The translations under genes and the position numbers were made by a program. Below the pieces are notes generated by a model, which saw only the letters and a program-made list of their open reading frames with translations, made no database searches and had not been told where the DNA came from. 64,000 nucleotides of DNA from Pseudomonas sp. Irchel s3h17 (GTDB lineage Bacteria > Pseudomonadota > Gammaproteobacteria > Pseudomonadales > Pseudomonadaceae), in NCBI RefSeq assembly GCF_900187505.1, contig NZ_FYDL01000017.1:49821-113820 (forward strand). The letters run 5' to 3'. This document shows, piece by piece, positions 34,480 through 41,480 of this stretch. Position 1 is the first letter of the stretch. Each line of letters opens with the position of its first letter.

Positions 34480-36492
34480 ATGCATAGCACGCTGATCAGT
34501 GTAGGACGCAACCGGCTGCACAAACGCGATGGCAGTCTGGTTGCCTTCGATGCGGACAAGATTCGCCAAGCGTTGATCGCTGCGGGCAAGGCCACCGGCG
34601 AGTACACCGAGGTCGAGGTCGAAGGGTTGCTCGAGGCGGTTCTGGCCCAGCTCGAAGGACACGCGCGACTGCATGTCGAGCAGATCCAGGACCGGGTCGA
34701 ACGGGTATTGATGGACGCCGGGTTTTTCTTCGCCATGCGCGCCTACATCGTCTATCGCGAGCAGCACGGACGCTTGCGCCGCGACCGCAAGACCATGGTC
34801 GAGGTGGCGGCGTCGATGAACGAGTACCTGGACCGAGAAGACTGGCGGGTGCAGGCCAATGCCAACCAGGGCTATTCCCTGGGCGGGCTGGTGCTCAACG
34901 TATCGGGCAAGGTCACCGCCAACTATTGGCTGGACGAGGTGTACAGCGAGGCTATCGGCCGGGCCCATCGCGAGGCGGATCTGCACGTGCACGACCTCGA
35001 CATGCTGGCCGGCTACTGTGCGGGCTGGTCGTTGCGTACGCTGTTGCACGAAGGGCTCAATGGCGTGCCCGGCCGGGTCGAGGCCGGCCCGCCGAAACAC
35101 CTGAGCAGTGCCCTGGGGCAGATGGTGAACTTTCTCGGCACCCTGCAGAACGAATGGGCCGGGGCCCAGGCATTCAGTTCGTTCGACACCTACCTGGCGC
35201 CCTACGTGCGCCAGGACCAGTTGAGTTTTCAGCAGGTGCGCCAGGCGATCCAGGAGTTCATCTACAACCTCAACGTGCCATCGCGCTGGGGCACCCAGAC
35301 GCCCTTTACCAACCTGACCTTCGACTGGGTGTGCCCGGAGGATCTGCGCGAGCAGATCCCGGTGATCGGCGGCGAGGAAATGCCCTTTGCCTACGGTGAT
35401 CTGCAGGTGGAAATGGACCTGCTCAACCGTGCCTACATCGAGGTGATGCAGGCCGGCGATGCCAAGGGGCGGGTGTTCACCTTTCCGATCCCGACCTACA
35501 ACATCACCCACGATTTTCCCTGGGACAGCGAGAACGCTGACCGATTGTTCGAGATGACCGCCCGTTACGGGTTGCCGTATTTCCAGAACTTCCTCAATTC
35601 GGACATGCAGCCCAACCAGGTGCGTTCGATGTGTTGTCGGTTGCAACTGGATGTCCGCGAGTTGCTCAAGCGCGGGGGCGGCCTGTTCGGCTCGGCCGAG
35701 CAGACCGGATCGCTGGGCGTGGTGACCCTCAATTGCGCGCGCCTGGGTTACCTGTTCAAAGGCAACGCCAGCGGCCTGCTGCAGCGGCTGGACGCCTTGA
35801 TGGAGCTGGCGATGGAGAGCCTGGAGGTCAAGCGCAAGGTGATCCAGCACCATATGGACGCCGGTTTGTACCCTTACACCAAACGGTACCTGGGCACCCT
35901 GCGCAATCATTTTTCAACCATCGGCCTTAATGGCCTGCACGAAATGCTGCGTAACTTCAGTGGTGACGAGCAGGGCATGCACACTGAACAGGGACGTACG
36001 TTTGCCCTGCAGTTGCTGGACCATGTGCGCGCCACCCTGGTGCGGTTCCAGGAAGAAACCGGCCATCTCTACAACCTCGAAGCGACCCCGGCCGAGGGCA
36101 CCACTTACCGCTTTGCCAAGGAAGACCTCAAGCGTTATCCCGACATTCTCCAGGCCGGCAGCCGCGAGGCGCCGTACTACACCAACTCCTCGCAACTGCC
36201 GGCAGGCTTTACCGACGACCCCTTCGAAGCCCTGGAGTTGCAGGACGAGCTGCAATGCAAATACACCGGCGGCACGGTGCTGCACCTGTACATGGCCGAG
36301 CGGATTTCCTCGACCCGGGCCTGCAAGCAACTGGTGCGCAAGGCGCTCGGGCGCTTCCGTCTGCCGTACCTGACCGTGACCCCGACCTTTTCCATCTGCC
36401 CGGTCCACGGCTACCTCGATGGCGAACACGAGTTCTGCCCCAAATGCGACGAGGCCTTGTTGCGCGAGCAGCACCCGGGCACGGCCCATTGA
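34480..36492 (+). CDS. nrdD: NrdD, anaerobic (class III) ribonucleotide reductase large subunit lacking the glycyl-radical tail
   Basis: A 670-aa class III reductase: N-terminal ATP-cone (about residues 6-95), ten-stranded barrel and a C-terminal zinc segment (CPVHGYLDGEHEFCPKC). It makes dNTPs from NTPs without oxygen. The chain stops soon after the zinc site; the usual RVxGY glycyl-radical loop that follows in E. coli NrdD is absent and is encoded by the next gene. ATG 34480 has GGAG six bases upstream. An FNR-type box precedes it. Confidence 0.93.
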   Translation: MHSTLISVGRNRLHKRDGSLVAFDADKIRQALIAAGKATGEYTEVEVEGLLEAVLAQLEGHARLHVEQIQDRVERVLMDAGFFFAMRAYIVYREQHGRLRRDRKTMVEVAASMNEYLDREDWRVQANANQGYSLGGLVLNVSGKVTANYWLDEVYSEAIGRAHREADLHVHDLDMLAGYCAGWSLRTLLHEGLNGVPGRVEAGPPKHLSSALGQMVNFLGTLQNEWAGAQAFSSFDTYLAPYVRQDQLSFQQVRQAIQEFIYNLNVPSRWGTQTPFTNLTFDWVCPEDLREQIPVIGGEEMPFAYGDLQVEMDLLNRAYIEVMQAGDAKGRVFTFPIPTYNITHDFPWDSENADRLFEMTARYGLPYFQNFLNSDMQPNQVRSMCCRLQLDVRELLKRGGGLFGSAEQTGSLGVVTLNCARLGYLFKGNASGLLQRLDALMELAMESLEVKRKVIQHHMDAGLYPYTKRYLGTLRNHFSTIGLNGLHEMLRNFSGDEQGMHTEQGRTFALQLLDHVRATLVRFQEETGHLYNLEATPAEGTTYRFAKEDLKRYPDILQAGSREAPYYTNSSQLPAGFTDDPFEALELQDELQCKYTGGTVLHLYMAERISSTRACKQLVRKALGRFRLPYLTVTPTFSICPVHGYLDGEHEFCPKCDEALLREQHPGTAH

Positions 36493-36524
36493 TTTCGTTT
36501 TACTCAACCGCAAGGAGCTACACC

Positions 36525-36692
36525 ATGAATGCACTGCACACATTGCCCCAGGCCAAGCGTCAACGTTGCGAAGTCTGGACCCGGGTGATGGGCTATCACC
36601 GCCCGGTCTCGGCATTCAACCCGGGTAAACAGTCCGAGCACCGCGAGCGGGTCCATTTCACTGAATGCGCGGCATCGGCCGGGCGCCAATGA
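36525..36692 (+). CDS. Separate glycyl-radical domain subunit of NrdD (55 aa)
   Basis: A 55-aa protein whose core TRVMGYHRPVSAFNPGKQ lines up with the glycyl-radical loop of single-chain NrdD (RVCGYLGSPDARPFNAGKQ in E. coli). Gly23 is the likely radical residue. It has its own AAGGAG ribosome site, lies 32 bp after nrdD in another frame, and overlaps the nrdG start by 4 bp. It should dock onto NrdD and be activated by NrdG. A recent frameshift is unlikely because both parts have clean ends and good start signals. Confidence 0.85.
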   Translation: MNALHTLPQAKRQRCEVWTRVMGYHRPVSAFNPGKQSEHRERVHFTECAASAGRQ

Positions 36693-37384
36693 GTCGAACG
36701 CTCAGGGTCGGGGGCATGGTGCCCCTGACCACACTCGACTATCCAGGCATGCTGGCCTGCGTGCTGTTCTGCCAGGGGTGTGCCTGGCGTTGTCGTTACT
36801 GCCATAACCCGCAGTTGATCCCGCCTCGCGGCAGTGAAGAGGTGGACTGGTGCCGGGTGCTGGCGTTCCTGCAACGCCGTGAGGACTTGCTCGATGCCGT
36901 GGTGTTCAGCGGCGGTGAGCCGACCTTGCAGGACAGCTTGCTGGCGGCCATGGATGAAGTGCGCGCGATGGGTTTTCGTATCGGCTTGCACAGCGCCGGG
37001 ATCAAACCGGACGCCTTTGCCAGGGCCGTGGCCGGTGCCGATTGGGTCGGCTTCGACGTCAAGGCGTTGGCCGAGGATTGCCAGGCGATCACCGGTGTCC
37101 GGGGCAGTGGCGTGGCCAACTGGCAGAGTCTGGAGCATCTGCTGGCCAGCGGCGTCGACTATGAGTGTCGCACCACGGTGCATTGGCACCTGCTCGATCC
37201 TGCCCGGCTATTGACCCTCGCCCGACGTTTGAGCGAGCGCGGGGTCAAGCGTTTTGCCGTGCAACTGGTCAGGACCGAACGGATGCTCGATCCGCACTTG
37301 TCGAGTGTCTCATTGCAGTTTGACCAGGTTGAACTGTGGGCGGCCCTGCGTGAGCTGTTTCCAGAGTTCGTGTTGCGTGGGTAG
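36689..37384 (+). CDS. nrdG: NrdG, class III ribonucleotide reductase activase (radical SAM)
   Basis: A 231-aa radical-SAM protein with CxxxCxxC at Cys31, Cys35 and Cys38 (CAWRCRYC) and the SAM-binding FSGGEPTLQ. It abstracts hydrogen from the NrdD-system glycine to create the glycyl radical. ATG 36689 overlaps the stop of the small glycyl-domain gene (ATGA). A REPIN follows at 37453. Confidence 0.93.
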   Translation: MSRTLRVGGMVPLTTLDYPGMLACVLFCQGCAWRCRYCHNPQLIPPRGSEEVDWCRVLAFLQRREDLLDAVVFSGGEPTLQDSLLAAMDEVRAMGFRIGLHSAGIKPDAFARAVAGADWVGFDVKALAEDCQAITGVRGSGVANWQSLEHLLASGVDYECRTTVHWHLLDPARLLTLARRLSERGVKRFAVQLVRTERMLDPHLSSVSLQFDQVELWAALRELFPEFVLRG

Positions 37385-37452
37385 GGCCAGATGTAGGGGC
37401 GAACTTGCTCGCGATTGCGCGGACCAGTGGCCGGTGACGACGGTTGCCCCTC

Positions 37453-37585
37453 CGTGGCGAGCGAGCTTGCTCGCGCTGGGTTGCGCAGCAGCCCCAAAAC
37501 GGGTCGCCCGGTTTTATCTGAAAGACTGCAATCGACTGGTTGGGGCCGCTTCGCGCCCCAGCGCGAGCAAGCTCGCTCGCCACGA
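37453..37585. repeat. REPIN between nrdG and ftrD
   Basis: Inverted REP arms (CGTGGCGAGCGAGCTTGCTC and its complement) around about 90 bp, in the gap between the convergent nrdG and ftrD genes. Confidence 0.9.
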
Positions 37586-37646
37586 GGTATGTGCATCCTC
37601 GCGCCTGACAACAGATAGGGTGAGGTGAATGGCGCTGCCTTGCGCC

Positions 37647-39026
37647 TCAGTTCCACCCCCAGAATTGCAACCACCAGCCATACCCCACCAGTGCGTTGGC
37701 CAGTAACAGGCAAACACCCGCGGCGCTGCGCCGGGGCAGGGGAATGCCCTGGAAGGCCATCCGTTTCCAGCCCAGCAACAGGCTCCAGACGATGGCGCCC
37801 AGCAACAGCCAGGCCCGGGCCGGTTGTACCCATTCCAGCAACAGCCCTTCATAGCGCAGCAACTTCACGGTGGTCGCCGACAGCCCGAGAAACAGTCCGG
37901 CGGCGCCCAGGGGGGTGAGTGTCAGGCTCAGGGGCACGTACAGCGCAGGGTCACCGGCCAGTCGCGCCGCCGCGCGCAGCAGGATCAGCAAGCCGCCACC
38001 CAGCAGCAGGGCGCTGGCCGTCAGGTACAGGACGATGCTCAAACCGTCGAGCCAGCTGAAACTGTCGTTGAGTGCGGGGTAGTGAGTCAGCAGCCACCAG
38101 GGCGCGTTGTCCTGCAAGGGCCAGAACACCTCGTGCCCGACCAGCCATTGCGCGAGGGACTGCTTGAGGGCAATGAACCAGGGGCTGACCGTCCATTGAA
38201 ACGCGCCCATGGCCAGGCCAATCACGCCAAACAGCAACAAGCGGGCGTCCCACGGCGACAGGTTATCTTCTGTCGCGTGGAGGATCTCCTGGTTGCTGGA
38301 ACGGGCGATCAGTTGCACTGCGCCACGTTGCCCGCTGCAACGCCCGCAGGCATGGCAGTCGCTGGCGCCCCGCAGGCGACGAATGTCCAGCAAGGGCGCG
38401 CAATTGGGCGGGGGCAAGCGGGGGCCAGCATTGTCTTTCCAGCGCTGTTCGTCGACCTGGAAGTGCACCGGGGCCAGGCGCGCGAGCAGGGAAAAGACCC
38501 CGCTGACCGGGCACAGGTAACGACACCAGACGCGCTTGCCCCTGGCGAACAGCAGGCCGACGCCGACCGCCACGACCGTGGAACCGCCCAGAATCAGCAG
38601 GGCGGCCTGGGCGTAGTCATACACGCTGATCAACTGCCCGTAGAGGGTGGTCAGGCAGAACGCCAGGGTCGGCCAGCCGCCCCAGCGCACCCAGCGTGGC
38701 ACGCCGAGGCCTTTGCCGTACTGGCTGGCCCACTCGCTGAGTGAGCCTTCCGGGCACAGCACACCGCACCAGAGTCGGCCGAACAGCAGCATCGACAGCA
38801 GCACGAACGGCCACCAGATACCCCAGAACAGAAACTGCGCGAGCAGGGTCAGGTTATCGAGTATCCGGGCCTGGCTGTCCGGCAGCGGCAACAGGGCCGG
38901 CAGCACCAGCAGCCCGCCATAGAACAGTACGACCAGCCACTGCACCACGCGAATCGCCGTCGCGTGGCGGCGCATGCCGTCGCCCAGGCGCTGCAACCAG
39001 CGGTTGTGCCGACTCAGCCCGGGCAT
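37647..39026 (-). CDS. ftrD: FtrD-like membrane 4Fe-4S protein of an iron transport operon
   Basis: A 459-aa polytopic protein of the NapH/NosR/CcoG type: two CxxxCP motifs (CGVLCPEG and CRYLCPVSG) and a soluble CHACGRC segment between membrane domains. In Brucella and Bordetella FtrABCD, FtrD is the ferredoxin-like membrane protein proposed to pass electrons for iron oxidation/reduction cycles during uptake. Its start overlaps ftrC by 13 bp. NosR/NapH-like sequence alone could mislead, but the neighbours (FTR1, cupredoxin, P19-like) fix the assignment. Confidence 0.85.
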   Translation of the reverse strand: MPGLSRHNRWLQRLGDGMRRHATAIRVVQWLVVLFYGGLLVLPALLPLPDSQARILDNLTLLAQFLFWGIWWPFVLLSMLLFGRLWCGVLCPEGSLSEWASQYGKGLGVPRWVRWGGWPTLAFCLTTLYGQLISVYDYAQAALLILGGSTVVAVGVGLLFARGKRVWCRYLCPVSGVFSLLARLAPVHFQVDEQRWKDNAGPRLPPPNCAPLLDIRRLRGASDCHACGRCSGQRGAVQLIARSSNQEILHATEDNLSPWDARLLLFGVIGLAMGAFQWTVSPWFIALKQSLAQWLVGHEVFWPLQDNAPWWLLTHYPALNDSFSWLDGLSIVLYLTASALLLGGGLLILLRAAARLAGDPALYVPLSLTLTPLGAAGLFLGLSATTVKLLRYEGLLLEWVQPARAWLLLGAIVWSLLLGWKRMAFQGIPLPRRSAAGVCLLLANALVGYGWWLQFWGWN

Positions 39027-39868
39027 GGGACAGCCCTCGGGGTGCGCTGGCGCAACCAGCCGCCGACCGTCAGCCAGTAACCGCTCAGCACCAGCAGGGT
39101 CAAGCCGCTGGGCGCCGCCCGGTAACCGGTCATACTCGCCAGGAAACCGCCCGGGCCATGGCTGTCATTGAGTACGGCACGGCTGTCCCACAGCGCTTCG
39201 CCGATCAGGCCATAGGCCCAGTCCGGCAAGTCCAGGGCAAGCAGTTGGCCGCTGATTCGTTCGGTGCCACTGACCAGTAGCGCCGCGCCGAGCAGCAGCA
39301 GAATGACTTCGCTGGCGGCAAAGAAGCGCTGCCATGAAATGAGTCGACGGGTGCTGTGCAGCAAGCCGATGGTCAACCCCGACAGTACCAGCCCCGCACC
39401 TGCGCCGACGGCAAACAGGCCCAGTGCCGGACCTTGCAGGCGGGCCCCGGCGCCATACAGAAAGACTACGGTTTCGCTGCCTTCGCGGCTGACCGCGAGC
39501 ATGGCCAGGAGCATCAGGCCAACGCCGCCCTGGCGAGCCAGCTGGCTGTCGGCCTGGCGTTGCAAATCAGTCTTGAGGCTGCGTGCGTTGCGGTGCATCC
39601 AGCCGACCATCTGCACCATCAGCAAGCTGGCCACCAGCGCCAGGGAAGCCTGGAACCATTCGTTGGCGGAACCGCTCATGGCGTCACCGGCGAACAGAAT
39701 CAGCAGCGCCAGCAGGCCCGAGAGCATCAACCCCAGGACCACGCCCGCCCATAGGTAATTGACCAGCCGAGCCGCCTGGCTTTGCTGGCTGGCCCAGGCC
39801 TGGAGAATGCCGATCACCAGCAGCGCCTCGACGCTTTCGCGCCAGACGATGAACATTGATTGATTCAT
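39014..39868 (-). CDS. ftrC: FtrC, FTR1-family iron permease
   Basis: A 284-aa protein with seven helices and the two RExxE iron-binding motifs of FTR1 permeases (RESVE at 10-14, REGSE at 128-132). It moves iron across the inner membrane. The start at ATG 39868 places the first RExxE in helix 1 as usual. It is separated from ftrB by a 219-bp MITE-like element, so the operon is interrupted but still collinear. Confidence 0.9.
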   Translation of the reverse strand: MNQSMFIVWRESVEALLVIGILQAWASQQSQAARLVNYLWAGVVLGLMLSGLLALLILFAGDAMSGSANEWFQASLALVASLLMVQMVGWMHRNARSLKTDLQRQADSQLARQGGVGLMLLAMLAVSREGSETVVFLYGAGARLQGPALGLFAVGAGAGLVLSGLTIGLLHSTRRLISWQRFFAASEVILLLLGAALLVSGTERISGQLLALDLPDWAYGLIGEALWDSRAVLNDSHGPGGFLASMTGYRAAPSGLTLLVLSGYWLTVGGWLRQRTPRAVPCPG

Positions 39869-39888
39869 GGAAACTCCGTGCATTAGCC

Positions 39889-40107
39889 GCAATGCTGTTC
39901 ATTCAAGAAAAGCTTGAGGCGAGTGTGAGTCCCGTGGCGAGGGAGCGTGCTCGCGCTGGGGGGCGATACGCCCCCCAAAACAGTTACTGCGGTCTTTCAT
40001 AACCACTCGGCGACCGCTTTTGGGACTGCTGCGCAACCCAGCGCGAGCAAGCTCTCTCGCCACGGAGTGTGTATTTGGCAACCCTATCCCTGACTGGACA
40101 GCATTGC
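39889..40107. mobile_element. IS4-like MITE containing a REPIN (copy 2), inside the ftr operon
   Basis: The left end GCAATGCTGTTCATTCAAG and the complement of the right end GCAATGCTGTCCAGTCAGG match at 16 of 19 bases and match copy 1 at 8999. Length is 219 bp, the same as copy 1. A REPIN occupies about 39933-40066. Flanks GTGCATTAGCC (39878-39888) and GTGGTTGAGCC (40108-40118) agree at 8 of 11 and may be a decayed target duplication. It lies between ftrB and ftrC. Confidence 0.75.
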
Positions 40108-40120
40108 GTGGTTGAGCCGG

Positions 40121-40498
40121 TTATTTCGCGAGGATGGCGCCCTCGGGCAACTGCGGGTTGAGCTCGTCGAAGAACGGGTAGTGGCCGGGCCGCAGGGGGT
40201 GAATCACGACGAAGGTCGTGACCCCTGGTGACAGCACCTTCTCGACCCGCAACGGGGTGCTTTCGAATTCCGCCGGCCCCTCGCCGACGTTCTTCAGGAT
40301 GATCTTGAAGCGCTGCCCGGCCGGGACTTCCAGCAGGGCGGGGGTGAAATGGCCGTCGCGCAGGCTCAGCTCGAAGCTGGGCAATTGGGCGTGGGCCATC
40401 TGGGGTATGACCGCCCAGGCCAGTATCAGCCAGGCGAGGCGTCGGTGAACCGGGGCCAGGCGTCCCGGTGCCGGTGGCTCGGGTGGCAGGGGGGGCAT
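40121..40498 (-). CDS. ftrB: FtrB, cupredoxin-domain periplasmic protein
   Basis: A 125-aa protein with an N-terminal membrane signal (LAWLILAWAVIPQMAHA, probable cleavage after AHA) and a cupredoxin-1-like beta domain (ELSLRDGHFTPALLEVPAGQ ... GHYPFFDELNP). In FtrABCD it is the proposed copper ferroxidase partner. Classical copper-ligand Cys/Met positions are not obvious, so its redox chemistry may differ. ATG 40498 lies one base after the ftrA stop. Confidence 0.82.
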   Translation of the reverse strand: MPPLPPEPPAPGRLAPVHRRLAWLILAWAVIPQMAHAQLPSFELSLRDGHFTPALLEVPAGQRFKIILKNVGEGPAEFESTPLRVEKVLSPGVTTFVVIHPLRPGHYPFFDELNPQLPEGAILAK

Positions 40499-40499
40499 T

Positions 40500-41030
40500 T
40501 TAGTAGCCGCCTTTTTTGCCGATCCCGGCATAGATGAACTCGTAGCGCAGCTCGCACTGTTCGAACCAGGGTTCGACACCGGTTTCCTTGTCGGTATGGC
40601 GGCCCAGGGAGCCATGGCCGCCGGGCGGCAGGAGGGTGAAGGTCAGCTGGTATTTGCCGGGACCCTGCAGCTTCACGTTGTCGCCGTAATGAGGGCCGTC
40701 GTTGGCGACCATGGCGTGAAAAATCCCTTTGACCGGTGGCTCGCTGCCGGATTTCTGCAGGCTGAAGGCAACGTTCAGGTAGGGCACGAAACTGCCTTCC
40801 TGAAAGCCCTGGCGATTGTCCGCCGTGGCGCGGACATCGGCTTCCAGGTGGATGTCGGAGTCGGCCGTGGCGCGCATCATGCCCGCAGGCGCCATCTCGA
40901 TCGGTTGCAAGTACACCGCGCCGACCTCCAGGCCCGGGCACAACTGGGGCTCTCCGATCGGGTATTCCTTGGCGTGTACCAGTGGCGCAAACAGCAGCAG
41001 GGCGAGTGACAGCGAGAGGGGAGTACGCAT
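40500..41030 (-). CDS. ftrA: FtrA, P19/Tp34-type periplasmic iron-binding protein
   Basis: A 176-aa protein with signal peptide (ending PLVHA/KEYPIGE) and P19 features: the copper/iron site segment YLQPIEMAPAGMM, DIHLEADVRA, GFQEGSFVPYL and HTDKETGVEPWF. P19-like proteins bind Fe and Cu and deliver ferrous iron to an FTR1 permease (family knowledge). It heads ftrABCD, 53 bp downstream of a good Fur box. Confidence 0.88.
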   Translation of the reverse strand: MRTPLSLSLALLLFAPLVHAKEYPIGEPQLCPGLEVGAVYLQPIEMAPAGMMRATADSDIHLEADVRATADNRQGFQEGSFVPYLNVAFSLQKSGSEPPVKGIFHAMVANDGPHYGDNVKLQGPGKYQLTFTLLPPGGHGSLGRHTDKETGVEPWFEQCELRYEFIYAGIGKKGGY

Positions 41031-41082
41031 GATGGCTTCCTGGGGGCTGACGAGTAGGAGCCCAAGTCTAGGAAGCATTACT

Positions 41083-41101
41083 GAGAATAATAATGATTAT
41101 G
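41083..41101 (-). promoter_or_regulatory. Fur box upstream of ftrA
   Basis: GAGAATAATAATGATTATG matches the 19-bp Fur consensus GATAATGATAATCATTATC at 15 positions. It lies 53 bp upstream of the ftrA start, so the ftr operon should be iron-repressed. Confidence 0.8.
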
Positions 41102-41176
41102 GTCAATTTTCGCAGCGATCAACCGGGGACGCCGGTGCGCCTGTCCAGGCGTGTCATGCAAGCAGGGATGCCGGAA

Positions 41177-41190
41177 TTGACCTGCATCAA
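41177..41190 (+). promoter_or_regulatory. ANR/DNR-type box upstream of the DUF3079 gene
   Basis: TTGACCTGCATCAA matches 9 of 10 FNR-box bases and is centred 68 bp before the start of the gene at 41252. Confidence 0.7.
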
Positions 41191-41251
41191 GGGCATTGTC
41201 GTCCCGGCACGGTAGGTTGGACGCCTACCCATCGATCATCCGGGGATCGAC

Positions 41252-41467
41252 ATGGCCAAGACCTTTCCCATCAGTCCCAAACATCCTGAGCGTATTTGCT
41301 GGGGGTGCGACCGCTACTGTGCCGCCAGTGCCCTGGCGTGCGGCAATGGTGCCGACCGGACGATGCATCCGGCCGAGATGATCGGCGACGATTGGTACCT
41401 GCATGGCGACTGGGGCATCGAGCCGCCCGTCGCCACCGACAAGGCAGTGGACGAAGGGCGTTCCTGA
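41252..41467 (+). CDS. DUF3079 small cysteine-containing protein
   Basis: A 71-aa protein recognisable as DUF3079 from MAKTFPISPKHPERICWGCD, with four Cys (CWGCDRYC and ALACG) that could bind a metal or cluster, and the conserved TMHPAEMIGDDW block. No signal peptide. An FNR-type box upstream places it in the low-oxygen regulon. Its function is unknown. Confidence 0.85.
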   Translation: MAKTFPISPKHPERICWGCDRYCAASALACGNGADRTMHPAEMIGDDWYLHGDWGIEPPVATDKAVDEGRS

Positions 41468-41480
41468 GCGGGTCGGCGCG

